Under the pieces are notes generated by a model that saw nothing but the letters and a program-made list of their open reading frames with translations, was not told the origin of the DNA and searched no databases. Of a DNA stretch of 64,000 nucleotides, positions 1 through 10,167 are shown in pieces; positions within the stretch are counted from its first letter, which is position 1; each line of letters begins with the position of its first letter. A program made the translations under genes and the position numbers. The DNA is from Manis javanica (lineage: Eukaryota; Chordata; Mammalia; Pholidota; Manidae): contig NC_133172.1 in the NCBI RefSeq assembly GCF_040802235.1, forward strand, positions 63,619,613 to 63,683,612, read 5' to 3'.

Positions 1-1039
1 CTGGCAGGGCATCTGACGGGCTCGGGTCCCTTGTCTGCTGGCCCAGCGAGCTGGTGAACACGTTCAGCAGGACCCCTCTGTAGGAGCCTGGCCGGCTCGG
101 ACCCTGGCTTGGGTCTGGGCCGTGGGCCAGCCTCCCAGGGCTCCTCAGCACCTCTGGGGCCCCATGGTGGCTCTGGCACCCTACAGAGACCCACACCTGC
201 GAGCAGCCCGCCGCACCCACCCCCGGGAAGTATGCTTTTCTGGGTGGCGCTGCTGGCCATAAGCTGACAGGCCAAGTTAGGGGATGAACTGTGTCCCCCA
301 AAGGATGTTGCAGTTCTAACCCAGGTACCTCTGGCTGTGACTTAGTAGAAAGACAGTCAGGTAGTCAGGATGAGGTCCCCAGAGTGAGCTTCCATCCAGT
401 GACTGTGTCCTCATAAAAGAGAGATTTGGACACAGACACACACAGGGGCAGATGATGTGGAGACATCTAATGACAGGCAGAGTCCTGCGCGAAGCTGAAG
501 GGTCAGGGTGGGTGCTCCCTCTGCCCGCAGGAGGGTCCAGCCCTGCCAGCACCTGGTCTTGGGCTCTGGCCTCCAGAACCCTGGGAGAGTAGATTCCCGC
601 TGTTCCAGTGTGCGGGCTCGCCCTGGGGGAGGACCCCGTGAAGTGCGGCAGCTGTGGTTCAGGAGAACAGACCCTGGCCCCTCTGACCCAGTGCCAGACC
701 TGAGGGCAACACCACTTGCAGCTGTTGGCACTTCCCTGCAGCTTGCTCCTGTGCCCACCCACCCCAGAGGTTGGCTGTAGACCCCAAGGAAGGCACGGGC
801 CCACAGAACGGTCGGTCCACTGGCACCTGCCTCTTCTGCTGTGGCAGGCTGGCTGCGCCACGGCACCTCTTGTGGCCACCATGTCCTCTTCACGGGCCCA
901 AGGCTAGTGGCCCTCCAAGCCTGAGCTGCCCGGGGATACAAGCCCACCTGCAGACTGCAAGTAGAGAAGGCCACAGAGACCCCATACCAGCCCTTGCTTG
1001 TAACGTTCCTACAATGAAACCCAGCCATCAAGGCTGCTA
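1..1039. other. Intergenic flank downstream of RNF166
   Basis: No exon could be recognised on either strand. In the human order the next gene on this side is SNAI3, and no SNAI-type zinc-finger exon is visible here. The only recognisable content is an old LTR-like repeat at about 275-605. The open frames in this stretch are short, overlap on both strands and run through that repeat, so they are not called as genes. The right edge is set by the RNF166 poly(A) signal. Confidence 0.6.
275..605 (+). mobile_element. Degenerate LTR-like repeat, MaLR/MLT1 type
   Basis: The segment reads like an aged mammalian MaLR LTR. It starts with a GTGTCCCCCAAA-type stretch followed by 'gttctaacccaggtacct'. The middle holds the 'gtcctcataa..gagatttggacacagacacac' block, and the end has the 'cctggtcttgggc..tggcctccagaac' block. 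It is truncated and many substitutions are visible. No internal retroviral genes are present. Family assignment is by eye only; a related old LTR or L1 3' family is the alternative. Confidence 0.55.
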
Positions 1040-1962
1040 GATATGCTCTGAAACATTTTATTAAATTTTTTTAAAAGACAGCAATAATTTCATGCCATGA
1101 ACTGAACAAGGGTACCACCACGTGTTTTCCAGCCTGGCCGCGACCGCACAGGCCACTGGCTGTCCTCACCGGGGGCCCTGCCTGGGGCGGGGCTGTGGCC
1201 AGGCCCCCAGGCAGGAGGACGCCCGGCCTGCAGGGGAGGCCGTGGAGCAGACCCAGCCACTGCCACACCCAAGTGCTGGCACTTCCCCTGGGTCGTCATC
1301 ACTGCACACCAGCCACGGGGCCCTGAAGACAGTGAGAGGACTGGGGGCGCGGCCACAGTTGCCCCTCTCCTTCCCTACCCTGCACACAGCTGCTCATTTT
1401 TGGTTGTTTTTTTAAAAAAAATAATTTTGTAAATGTCCCATAAAAATACTATTGTTCCTAGTCAAACACATATTGCGATATGAAGAATAATTGCCTTGTC
1501 TTTGCGCTATAAAACATGAAGAGGTTTCTCACGTTGGATAACGCAGAAAAAGCCAGAGCCTCGAGCTGCCAACAAAGGCCGGTGCCTGTGCACGAGGGGT
1601 GAGCGCTGTGCCGCCGGGCCAGCCGGCCACTGGCAGGTCTTCCCCGGCGCGTCCCTGGTCAGCAGCTCAGCCCGAAGGGGTCCCTCTCAGCACGGGAAGG
1701 ACATCATGGCTTTGAGACAGATGGCCGGCGGCTCTCAGTCCCCAGAGGCTGGCCCGAAGGCACCGACGAAGCATGGGTGGCAGCCGAAGGGTGAGAGACC
1801 CAGCCTCCCGGTCCTGGGTGGGATCAGGGTGTGTCTCCTCCAGCAATGAGGGGGCTCCACCTGGCCTGCAAGGTGCCTCCGGTGTGGGTGCTGGGCCACA
1901 GAGAGCCAGTGTGGCTGTCCCTCCAGGCGGGAGGGCTCCGTCCCAGAGGCTGGGCCATGCTG
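1040..1962 (-). other. RNF166: RNF166 3' untranslated region
   Basis: This is the stretch between the RNF166 stop codon (TGA at 1965-1963) and the minus-strand AATAAA at 1062-1057, giving a 3' UTR of about 0.9 kb without introns. Most of it is GC-rich. An AT-rich block at about 1395-1560 contains poly-T and poly-A runs on the minus strand and looks unlike its surroundings. The length and end are inferred from the poly(A) signal, not from transcript data. Confidence 0.7.
1057..1062 (-). terminator. RNF166: RNF166 poly(A) signal (AATAAA on minus strand)
   Basis: The plus strand reads TTTATT, which is AATAAA on the minus strand, about 900 nt past the RNF166 stop. It is the only canonical hexamer seen between the stop codon and the intergenic repeat. 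Cleavage would be expected at about 1035-1045. Confidence 0.7.
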
Positions 1963-2028
1963 TCAGTTTTCGGAGAGAGACAGGGCCAGGGCGGCCTGGA
2001 AGGCAGCCTCCTCGTCGATGCTGTAGTC
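1963..2028 (-). CDS. RNF166: RNF166 coding exon 6 (ubiquitin-interacting motif, stop)
   Basis: 66 nt, acceptor tcttccag, ending in TGA at 1965-1963. It encodes the last 21 residues, with the acidic patch (IDEE) followed by the Ala/Leu/Ser pattern ([10 protein letters not shown]) typical of a UIM. This short tail lets the ligase bind ubiquitin directly. It matches the human C-terminus in length. Confidence 0.95.
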   Translation of the reverse strand, partial: DYSIDEEAAFQAALALSLSEN

Positions 2029-5000
2029 CTGGAAGACAGGGAATGGAGGTGGGCCGGGCCCAGGCAAGCCTCACTGCGCTGCTGGCCGCTCAGGGCCACC
2101 TGCCCGGTCACCCCGAACAGACCAGCGCTACCATCTCCAGTGTCCCCACTCCCTTCAGCAAGATCCAGGTCAGGACCCAGGCCCTGCATGGTCATGGGGC
2201 CCTGGGGCCACGGGGCCACACAGCAGCTGCTCCGTGGGATGTCACATGGGCCCGCAGCTGGCTTCTCCCAGGTCCTGTCTCCCCACAGGCTCCGGGGCCT
2301 TGCAAGCGGGCCCCTGGCAGACCCCTTCACCAGTGACTGTGCCGAGAAGGTCTCTGAGAGGGGCGGGCGCTGAGAGACAGCTGCAAGCGGCAGGGTTCTG
2401 AGGCCGGCAGAGGAGCCGGACATCTCCATGGCGCCCACCAGCTAGGACTGGGCGGCAGGGCAGAGCCTGACCGCCTGGGGCTGGGGGCCGCCGCAGGCCG
2501 GAGCAGGGGCCTGAGGGCGAGGCAAGTCCTTCTAGCTGGACAGGACCCAGGGAGCCTGTCCCCACTGCAGGCACTCGGGTCCCCTCCATCCCGACGCTAC
2601 CACGGCCCGGGCCACTGCCAGAGGCACCCCTGCCCAGCAGGGAGGCCCCCAGGGCACCCACCACGAAGGTGTCGTAGGAGAACTTGTGGCGGTGGAGCAG
2701 GTGCTGCAGGAAGTTGGCGCTCTTGTAGCCAGGGTCGCCCCAGGGCATGGCCGAGCAGACGGGGCACACCTGGAACGAGGTGCAGGTGAGGGATGCGCGG
2801 CGGGGCCCCGGGCCCCGGGAGCCGCCGGGACTCGGCAGCCGCATGTGGGGCAGGCTCACCACGCGGTTGGGGTCGCTGCGATGGCTGTCCACACAGTGCC
2901 TCACCAGCTCCTGCTGGTCCAGGTTGCGGGCGCCGCAGTAGGGGCAGGTGAAGGTGGACCTGTTGGGGATGGCGCTGGGGCGGCGTGGGCGGGTGAGCGG
3001 CAGCCACTGGGCATGGCCCACCCTCCTGCAGCCCAGAGAGGCCCGACAGGACCGCGGGCAGCAAGGAGGCCCAGCTGGACGTCCAGGCCAGCAAGGGCGC
3101 TCTCGCTGACCTCTCACCCCACCACAACCGCTCTGGGGCGCAGCTTGCTGCCTCATCACCTCCCATCCCTGCCCCTGAGGTGGCTGGGCCTGGAATGAGG
3201 CATCTGTCCAGCCCAGGCCTTTCATGAGGCTGTTCTATCCCGCCAGGAGGGGATGCCGGCCTTTCTGGGGTCCCCTGCATGGGCGGGAGGACACAGCAGC
3301 CCTTCCCACCTCCTCAGGTGCAGTGCTGTCCCCACCTTACAACACAGGCCCATGCTGCCCTTTGAGGGACAGGGTGGCCTACCTGGGGATGGGCTGGGCC
3401 GTGGGCACCACGGGGACGAACTTGGGGCAGCTGGCCATCTGCTCCTGGACCTTCACACAGGAGGAGACATGCACCCTCATCTTGGCCAGTGTTACCTGGG
3501 GGAGAGGCAGGGCGGGGGTCAGGCAGGGTGGTCCCTGCTCCTGATGCTCAGGCTGGCACCCTAAGTGGGGCGGGAAGCTGCCCAGGGGCTGGCATCCCTG
3601 TTGGAGAAGAGCTGCGGGGATGAGTCACAGACTGTGGCCCCAAAGGGGGCCACTGTCATGCTTGGCAGGGGAGCTCACAGCCTCGCAGGGGACAGGCCCC
3701 TGGCCAGAAGCGCACCCTAGCTGGAGAGGAGGAGGGGCAGCCCGTGCGGAACACGAGAGGCTTTGTTTGGAGGAAAATGACCCTCACAGCAGGAGCCACA
3801 AAGTTCTAATAAAACACTCCCTGCCCAGAGGTGCACAACCAGACCAAGCACAACCCAACCTTCTCTGCCTGCCCTGAACCACACGCTCTGGCCAAGGGGG
3901 GACGTGGCTCAGAACAGCACAGGGAGGGGACCCTAGTGTGCCTCGAGTGAACGATGTGGGCAAAGAGGTGTGTCAACCCTCCTGGGCAGCAGATGCCACA
4001 AATCCTGCTGTGTTGCTAAGAGGCCAGTGGAACATTTCCAGATGGGAAACCAGTTCACAGAAATGCGGAGGCAGCGGAGGGCGGTAAGAGGCAGCTGCCC
4101 CCAAGGGCACAGGGCACCGGCCCTGGCAGCTCCGACCATGTGTCTGGGGCTGTGGGCCATGATCCTCCTGACCCCAGCCCGGCTCCCAGCTCTGTCCAGG
4201 CTGCCGGGCCCTGAGCGAGGCCCACACCTGGGCCCAAGGGCATGGGCAGAACCAGAAAGGCTGTGGTGAAGGGCAGGCCGCCTCATTCGTGAAGCTTCAG
4301 GAGGGCCCTGGTCCGTCTCCCCGGGGGAGAAAGCCTGCCACGGAGCGAGGGGCTCGTGAGCTTGAAGCCGGCCCAGCTGCCCCCAGTGCGGGGCTCAGGG
4401 CGATCCCTGACCACCCGAACTTTGACCTTTAGGACCAAGCAGCGGGGGCTGCTCTCTTCTATGAGAGGTTGGTAGGACTCGTTACCACAACAGACGGCCG
4501 AGTCTGAGAACGTAAATTCACAGTCAGTTCCCAGGGGCTCCTCCCCCTGCGGGAGCAGTGGGAAGAGGGTGGGCTCCAGGCCAGGTGGAGAAGGCTGGCT
4601 GGGGTCGGGGATGCTCCCCATGCTGCCCTCAGCCCCACTGCCTGGCTCCGGGCTGGCCTCGCTGTCGCCATCACCGCCTGCAGTGGGAGGGCCACTCGAG
4701 TGTCCAGGCTGTGCCTTGGGGGTTTCAGCTCGGCCCTTGTCCTGCATCAACCCCAATGCACACAAGCAAACCAGAGCCCTGGCCGGGCAGGCATGGGGGA
4801 CACAGGGCAGGGTCAGCAGGAAGGAGTGGGGCAGTGGGGAGGCTCTTCAGCGAGAGGGGGGGGCTGGCGCCGCACTGTTGGAGTGACCCCGAAGCCCTCC
4901 CGGCCCCAGGAGGCTGCGGTGTGGTACCTTCTTGTTGCAGCCCCGGCAGGGGGCCTTGTAGGACGAGAGCTGCTTCTCCACATGGGTGGCCCTGTCCACC

Positions 5001-8000
5001 TTCTTGGGGTCAAAGGGCAGGCGACACAGTGGGCACAGGGGCGATGGCACCTGCAGGCAGGGCTGGAGGCACTCTCCGCAGAACCTGTGGGCAGGCGCAG
5101 GTAAGGGCCTGCACGCCCCGCCCTCGCCCGGCACACATGCTCCCAGAGGTGGTGGCTTCTGTGCCCAGGCCCACGGCTGGATGGCGCCATCTGGCTGAAA
5201 GATGACCCAGGCCCCTCCAGGCCGCGGGTCTCTGACCTCTGCCCTGTCCTGGACACGGGTGCAGAGCTGCAGCCATGTAGCCCGGGTCCTGGCATGGCCA
5301 CACGGGGCGGCCCAGGGCTCAGCCTGCCCATCTTACCATGTGGTGAGGACACCTCAGGGGCTCAAGGGACCCTGGAGACCCTCTACCCACTAAGCTCTGA
5401 GGAGTAAAATCACTAACAATGGTGGGGGAGGGAGCCGTAGGGGCCAAGGGCCCGGGACTCACTGGTCCGGGCAGGGCCAGAGCCGCCAGGTGTCCCCAGA
5501 GTTGGGACAGCATCCCCTGCTGGCCCGGCCTGAGCACAGGCGCCCCTAGCCCTTGGTGTGTTCCCGGGCACCTGCGGCTCCTCACAGCCCTGACTCTTGG
5601 CCCTGTCCCCAGAGGTGCTGCGTCACGGGGGCAGCTGGTGGGTACCGTGCTCGGGCCCCTCTGCCGCTTTTTACAACCACCTCCTCCACGTGGCCGAAGG
5701 GTGAGCATCAGTGAGGCAGGAGGAAAGCTGGTCAGCGGGAACACAGGCTTGAAAACTCCCAGCGTGGAAGAAGGGCAGAAGGGCCTGAGTGCGGCCCACC
5801 TCTCCCAGCCTTGACGCTGGACTGGGAATCACAGCCCCCACAGCCCAGAGTGGGTGCTCAGCCCCCGGACGGGGGCCGGGTCCACGTGCACAGGAAAGGT
5901 GGCACCTGCGCAGACTGCATGAAATCTGCAGGGAATCAGGGTGTGCACAATTGTCAAGCAGCTGGGCCACGGGTGGGGACAGGAGCTGTGTGGGACACAG
6001 GGGACATCCAGCTAAGCTAAGTGGTCAGCGTTCTCTCTGCCAGCAGCGTTCCACCTCCTCCTTAGGAAAAGGCAGCCAAGGAGGTCCGAGTGCCTCCTGC
6101 TGCCCAATCCTCGGTCCTCCACCTCGGGCTGATTCCTGGTGCAGCCACCACCTGGCTCACCAGCACAGGTAACATCTGTGCACAGGAGGAGGCCAAGGGA
6201 AGCCTGAGGCCCGTCAGAAAGTTCCCAACAACCTTTTCCTGCCAAGTAGGGAAACAACCTTTTCATGCCAGGCCTGTGGGACAGCTGGAATGGCCCCTTG
6301 TCACTTACCTCACCTGAAGAGGGATCACCTGGCACCCCTGGCAGGCGTGCAAAGGAGACACCCACGCACCCACTCACTGGCGCTCTGGCAGGTACTGGCC
6401 CTCTCAGCGGCAGGACCTGACCAGCCTAATGGATGGTGGGTGGGGCTCTTAATTCACTGACTGGATGGTCCCAGCAAGGAGGCCATGAGGAAACACACAA
6501 GTGCTCACAGCAGCACCTGCCCCAGAGTCGAGAAGTGAAGACAACCCAGTGTCCACAGACATACAAAACATGACCCATTCCCATGACGGGTGCCACTCAA
6601 CCTTAAGGGGGGGGAACGGGATGACGGACGGCACCACATGGACGACGCTTGGAAATGTTTGTTCAGAGAAGACGATCACAAAGGACCACAGAGGGTCCAG
6701 TGGTGTGAGACTCTCTGCATGTGAAATGGCCAGTACAGGCCGCCTGATCGGTGGTTGTGGGGGCCGGGGCTATGGGCTTCACTGCTGTGGGGTCAGGGTT
6801 TCTTTCTGAGGCGATGGGAACAATCTAAAGCTGACTGGTGGTTGTGGATCGACCACAGAGCCACACACCTCAGATGAGGGAGTCACGTCCCCGTAACGCT
6901 GCAACACCAGGAGAGGCCACAGGAGCACGCGGGACATGCGGCCACACCATGGGCAGAAGGCAGGGCCCGGGCCTCAGGAGGAACAAGTGTCAGCAAAAGA
7001 TGCACCGACGACTGGAGTGAAGGGTGCCTCCAGCGGGAGGAGGCAGGGGTGCTCGGACCCCGCTGACCCCCGGGCTTAGCCACCCTGGTCTTTGGGTCAC
7101 AGTCCTGGAGGTCCACCATGGCCTGCGTTCCCACATCATCACCAGCACGCTGACACTGCGGCAGACAGCAGACCCGCCTCCCACTGGGGATCCTGCTGCG
7201 TCTGCCTGAGCGGCTGGTGCCGAGAAACCACTGGAGGCAGCTGAGGGCTCTGCTCCCCCATGCCAGGTGTGGGACAGCTGGAATGGCCAGGCAGCTGCCG
7301 CACAGACCCCATGCTCCAGGGGCACCACCAACGTCTCACGCCTGCCCTGGCCTCCTGCACACACAGGTGCACCAGAGAGGCCGGTGTTTCAGAGACCCCG
7401 GGGGGCAAGCTGGCTGGGCCCCCGGGCCCCTGCAGCTGTCCTGAGCGGTGGGGTCTGACTTCCAGAGCCCCGCTGGCTGAGCTCTCGGCTGCTCACACTC
7501 TTGCCCACCTGACTTGGCTCACCAACACAGATTCAGAGGAACCGTCCTGCACCTGACCCAGGCCTGTGCTCTCGGGTGGCAGAAAGGGAGTGATGGAAAC
7601 CCCTGGGGCCCCTAGGACCCTGCACAAAGAAGCCAGCTCATTGTCCCGGGTGTCCCCGGGGCCTGGCAGTCACTGCTGCAACAGCGCTAGGTGGCAGGCT
7701 ACAGATGGTGTGGGTGCAGGTAGGAAGCAGGCCAGGGCCCAGCTGCAGGAGCTCAAAGCCTGGTGTTGCTGTGACACTCAGAAGCTTTACTCAGCATCTC
7801 TGGTCCCTTTTCTCTGTACCTGCCGCACAGGGCTGTGCAAGAAGTGCTCAGAAAACATCTGCTGTTACCACACCCCATGGTTCCTCTTCAACACCAGCAT
7901 TTTAATTTTCCTGTGACCTCTGTCCATTAAAAAACTGCATGGGGGGACGCTGAGCTGGAGGAACAAACAGCACTGGCTAGAGGGACACAGGCAGTCAGGG

Positions 8001-10119
8001 CTGAACCCCACCGCAAGTGCACACAGGCCCTCAGGGTAGGGCCCATCAGAGGATTATAAACAGCCAAGCAGCTTCTGGTTCATATGTGGCTCGCTGCCCA
8101 GGACATCCCCCAAGTGTGACAGATAACCAGCTCCCTCTGGGGCCCCTAGGGAGTTCCCAGGAGCTCTCTCACAAGCTCTACTGAAGAAACTCCTGCCCCT
8201 GAGTTCCTGCTCAACAGCCCTCCCCATGACCCTCCCCTCTCTGCTGGGCACTGGGGCAGGGGTACCTGTCCCATACAAGGCTGCCTTCACCACCTGAAAA
8301 CCCATTCTGCGGAAGGAAGCCACTTTCAGCCAGGTAGCTGAGGAGGAGAAATAACCAGACCACCAAGACAACTGTTTCTAAGGAAAGGCACAAGTCTTTA
8401 GATCTTCTGCGCCTATTTGCACATGTGCATTCACAACACAGGAAACAGGGAAAGTAGAGGCAGAATGGCCAAGAAAAGAAGTCAACAGACAGAAAAAATT
8501 TTTAAGGCAGAGGCTGTGGAAAAGGCTCCTGCAGGACCAGCCTGAGAAACAGGTCATTTCCTGCCAAGAAAAGTCTGGGGGGAGGGGATCAAAGGAGACG
8601 TTGCTTTCACAACAATTCTGTATTCTGAAGACCACATTTAAGAAGCCTTATTTGAAACAAATGAGAGAAAATGCAGATTTGTGCAGGTGAGGAGACTGGA
8701 AACCCGGTAGCCCAGGGCTGGGTGGGTGTTGGTGCCATGGGGACACCGCCTGAAGCCAGGAGCGGCTTTCTGAAGGGGCCCAGGACTGGAAGGTGCAGAG
8801 AACACCCGAAAACACCCGCCAGGATGTGCTCACAAGAAAGAAGTTCTGCTCAGAGGCTGCCTCTGCCAAAACGTCAGAAGCAGCATGACAAAGTGAGGTA
8901 TGGTGCCCTTCAAGACAAGTTAATGTTCTGCTGTAGGAAGATGCCTGTGCCACCGGCACCAGGGGAAGGAAGTAACGTTTCCTGCATCCTGACCCATCCC
9001 TGACATCTCCCTGCATGACAAGCAGGCACACACCCACCCAGCAATGCCAGTTCCCTCTTTGTATCAAGAACCTCCTAAGTCAGCTGTCTTTGCAAAATGT
9101 TCTAGGGCCTCCCACCAGCCTGAGCACTTCCGCTCAGCCCCTTGGAGTGAAAGCCCCACCTTCCCAGCAGCTCTGCTTGCTGGCAGCCAAGCCCTCCTGT
9201 TCCCTACTAGCTTCACGCAGTGGCTGCATTCTTCTCCCCACCTACTTAGCTTCACTCAGGAACTGTATGGTTCAGCCACTTGGGAGAGTGGCAGAGTAGT
9301 CACTGACCTCGGCTCCCTCCCAGCCAGACGTGCAGCTCTCAGCTGGGAGGAGAGCCGCATCCTCCGGTTTCTGTTCCTGAAACACCCTGCAGGAGCCTGC
9401 TCTGGGCCCTGGGGCAGCTGGAGACCCTCGTAAGGTCACCTGAGGTCAGACTGCCTGGCTGTTCAGTGATCGATGAGATCCAAGTCCTCAGTCAAAACAA
9501 AACAAACTCCTAAAACAAGCCCCTTTCCTAACTTTACGGAAGTCCTCTGCACCCAAGACAAGCAGACACCAAGTTTGAAAAAGAGTTGACAGCAAAAGCC
9601 ACAGGGCATTTATTTACATCTGCCCACCCTAGTATCCATGGGACCCAATCCAAGGGGACTGGCTCAGTGGTCGCGCCTGCTGCCCTTGGGGTACCCGGGG
9701 AGGGCCGCTGAGGCCATGAGCAGACCCCGGGGGCCCGAGACCGAGCAGGGCTGCAGATGGCCCCGTGTGCCGACGGGGTGGTTGGGTCGAGCGCCCGGGC
9801 TTGGTGGGCAGGGGGCTGAACTGAAGCGGATGGACGCGCCCAGAGAGCCCTGCGCCCCCGGTGCCCCTCGCCCCGAGTCCTCTGCGCGGACTCCGGGCCG
9901 GGTGCGGGGCCCTCCCCGCGGCGGTGTCCCGGCCCCGCGGCCTCCCGGAGGCCGGCGCACTCACGTGTGGCCGCAGCTGCCGATGGCCACGGGCCGATGG
10001 TACACTTCCAGGCAGATGGGGCAGCTGTACTGAGCCTCCAGGCCGCTGTCGCCGCCCGCGGGCCCGCCAGGCGGCTGCCGCTGCTGAGCAGAGGCCACCA
10101 GGCTGCGGAACATCGCCAT
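1963..10119 (-). CDS. RNF166: RNF166, E3 ubiquitin ligase of the RING / zinc finger / UIM family
   Basis: Six coding exons join in frame (minus strand): 10119-9965, 5084-4928, 3495-3383, 2974-2860, 2769-2662 and 2028-1963. They sum to 714 nt and 237 residues, the same length as the human protein. Domain order is a C3HC4 RING (C33, C36, C49, H51, C54, C57, C69, C72), a C2HC finger (C98, C101, H113, C117), two C2H2-like fingers (C152/C155/H168/H173 and C182/C185 with H203-H208), and a C-terminal ubiquitin-interacting motif (about 220-236). All zinc ligands are present. RNF166 is a small ligase related to RNF114, RNF125 and RNF138. Published work links it to ubiquitination of p62 in antibacterial autophagy and of TRAF3/TRAF6 in interferon induction. 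The start at 10119 is the methionine of MAMFRSL; the frame stays open upstream only because the CpG island has few stops. The gene is transcribed away from CTU2 from a shared promoter. Confidence 0.97.
2662..2769 (-). CDS. RNF166: RNF166 coding exon 5 (second C2H2-like finger)
   Basis: 108 nt, phase 0 at both ends, acceptor gttccag, donor GTG|gtgggt. It encodes [20 protein letters not shown] and then the QHLLHRH histidines and KFSYDTFV. The intron separating it from exon 4 is only 90 nt. As a phase 0/0 exon it could be skipped without a frameshift, with loss of this finger. Confidence 0.95.
2860..2974 (-). CDS. RNF166: RNF166 coding exon 4 (first C2H2-like finger)
   Basis: 115 nt, acceptor gccccag, donor GTG|gtgagc. 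It encodes [18 protein letters not shown] followed by a histidine four residues on (SHRSDPNRV), a Di19-type C2H2 finger shared with RNF114, RNF125 and RNF138. The frame stays open into both neighbouring introns, which makes a misleading 327-codon reading frame over 2242-3225. Confidence 0.95.
3383..3495 (-). CDS. RNF166: RNF166 coding exon 3 (C2HC finger, linker)
   Basis: 113 nt, acceptor cccccag, donor CAG|gtaggc, phases 0 to 2. It encodes [13 protein letters not shown], which completes the C2HC finger, and then a Pro/Val-rich linker ([13 protein letters not shown]). The exon is read clearly on the minus strand; there is no competing frame of interest. Confidence 0.94.
3496..4927 (-). other. 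RNF166 intron 2
   Basis: 1.4 kb intron between exons 2 and 3. No known repeat was recognised. It holds a minus-strand open frame at about 4283-4765 that looks more protein-like than most chance frames here (see findings). That frame is not joined to exon 2: exon 2 read-through stops at about 4847. RNF166 introns 5 (2029-2661) and 3 (2975-3382) hold nothing recognisable. Confidence 0.6.
4928..5084 (-). CDS. RNF166: RNF166 coding exon 2 (second half of RING)
   Basis: 157 nt, acceptor cccacag, donor AAG|gtacca. It encodes [17 protein letters not shown] and the first cysteines of the C2HC finger (CRGC). Splitting the RING between exons 1 and 2, 4.9 kb apart, means both exons are needed for a folded RING. 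Confidence 0.95.
6445..6860 (+). mobile_element. Old L1 (LINE-1) 3'-end fragment
   Basis: The stretch follows the typical L1 ORF2/3' UTR end. It has 'gaagacaacccagtgtccac', 'caaaacatgacc', 'gccactcaaccttaag', 'ggaaatgtttgttcagagaagacgatcacaaaggaccac' and 'ctgactggtggttgtgg'. Many substitutions and indels mark it as an ancient copy. No intact reading frame remains. Confidence 0.65.
7795..7875 (+). mobile_element. MIR-like SINE remnant
   Basis: The segment 'tctgtacctgccgcacagggctgtgcaagaagtgctcagaaaacatctg' resembles the 3' half of a mammalian-wide MIR (cacagggttgt... agtgctcaataaatg). It is short and diverged, so the call is tentative. Confidence 0.35.
9609..9614 (-). terminator. Candidate intronic poly(A) signal in RNF166 intron 1
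   Basis: Plus-strand TTTATT gives AATAAA on the RNF166 strand, about 350 nt past the exon 1 donor. Downstream on the minus strand is a T/GT-rich run (GGCTTTTGCTGTCAACTCTT, then further T and GT tracts), as expected of a working poly(A) site. Use would give a very short RNF166 transcript. This is sequence inference only. Confidence 0.35.
9965..10119 (-). CDS. RNF166: RNF166 coding exon 1 (start codon, first half of RING)
   Basis: 155 nt, ending in phase 2 at donor AC|gtgagt. It encodes residues 1-51: a Gln/Gly/Pro-rich leader and then the first RING pairs, CPIC at 33-36 and the SCGH of 48-51. If the intron were kept, the frame would meet a TGA directly after the shared codon and leave a 52-residue half-RING peptide. 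The exon lies wholly inside the CpG island. Confidence 0.95.
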
Positions 10120-10167
10120 CCCGGGGCCAGGCCCGCCGCCGCCGCCGCCCCTGTCCCGGCACGGCCC

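Larger units (their letters stand above)
5085..9964 (-). other. RNF166 intron 1
   Basis: 4.9 kb first intron. It contains an old L1 3' fragment (about 6445-6860), a weak MIR-like remnant (about 7795-7875), an AT-richer stretch at about 8385-8670 with no recognised origin, and a minus-strand AATAAA at 9609-9614 close to exon 1. A 21-nt sequence is repeated exactly at 6275-6295 and 7268-7288. No further exon was recognised. Confidence 0.6.

Noticed and set aside
275-605. A retroviral gene remnant next to the LTR-like repeat
   Set aside because: Only LTR-like sequence is present; no gag, pol or env similarity was seen on either strand.
1-1039. SNAI3 at the left end
   Set aside because: It is the expected neighbour in the human order, but no C2H2 zinc-finger exon is present in these 1,039 bases.
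2242-3225. Single 327-codon minus-strand gene over RNF166 exons 4-5
   Set aside because: It reads through two introns with canonical splice sites; only the exon parts match RNF166.
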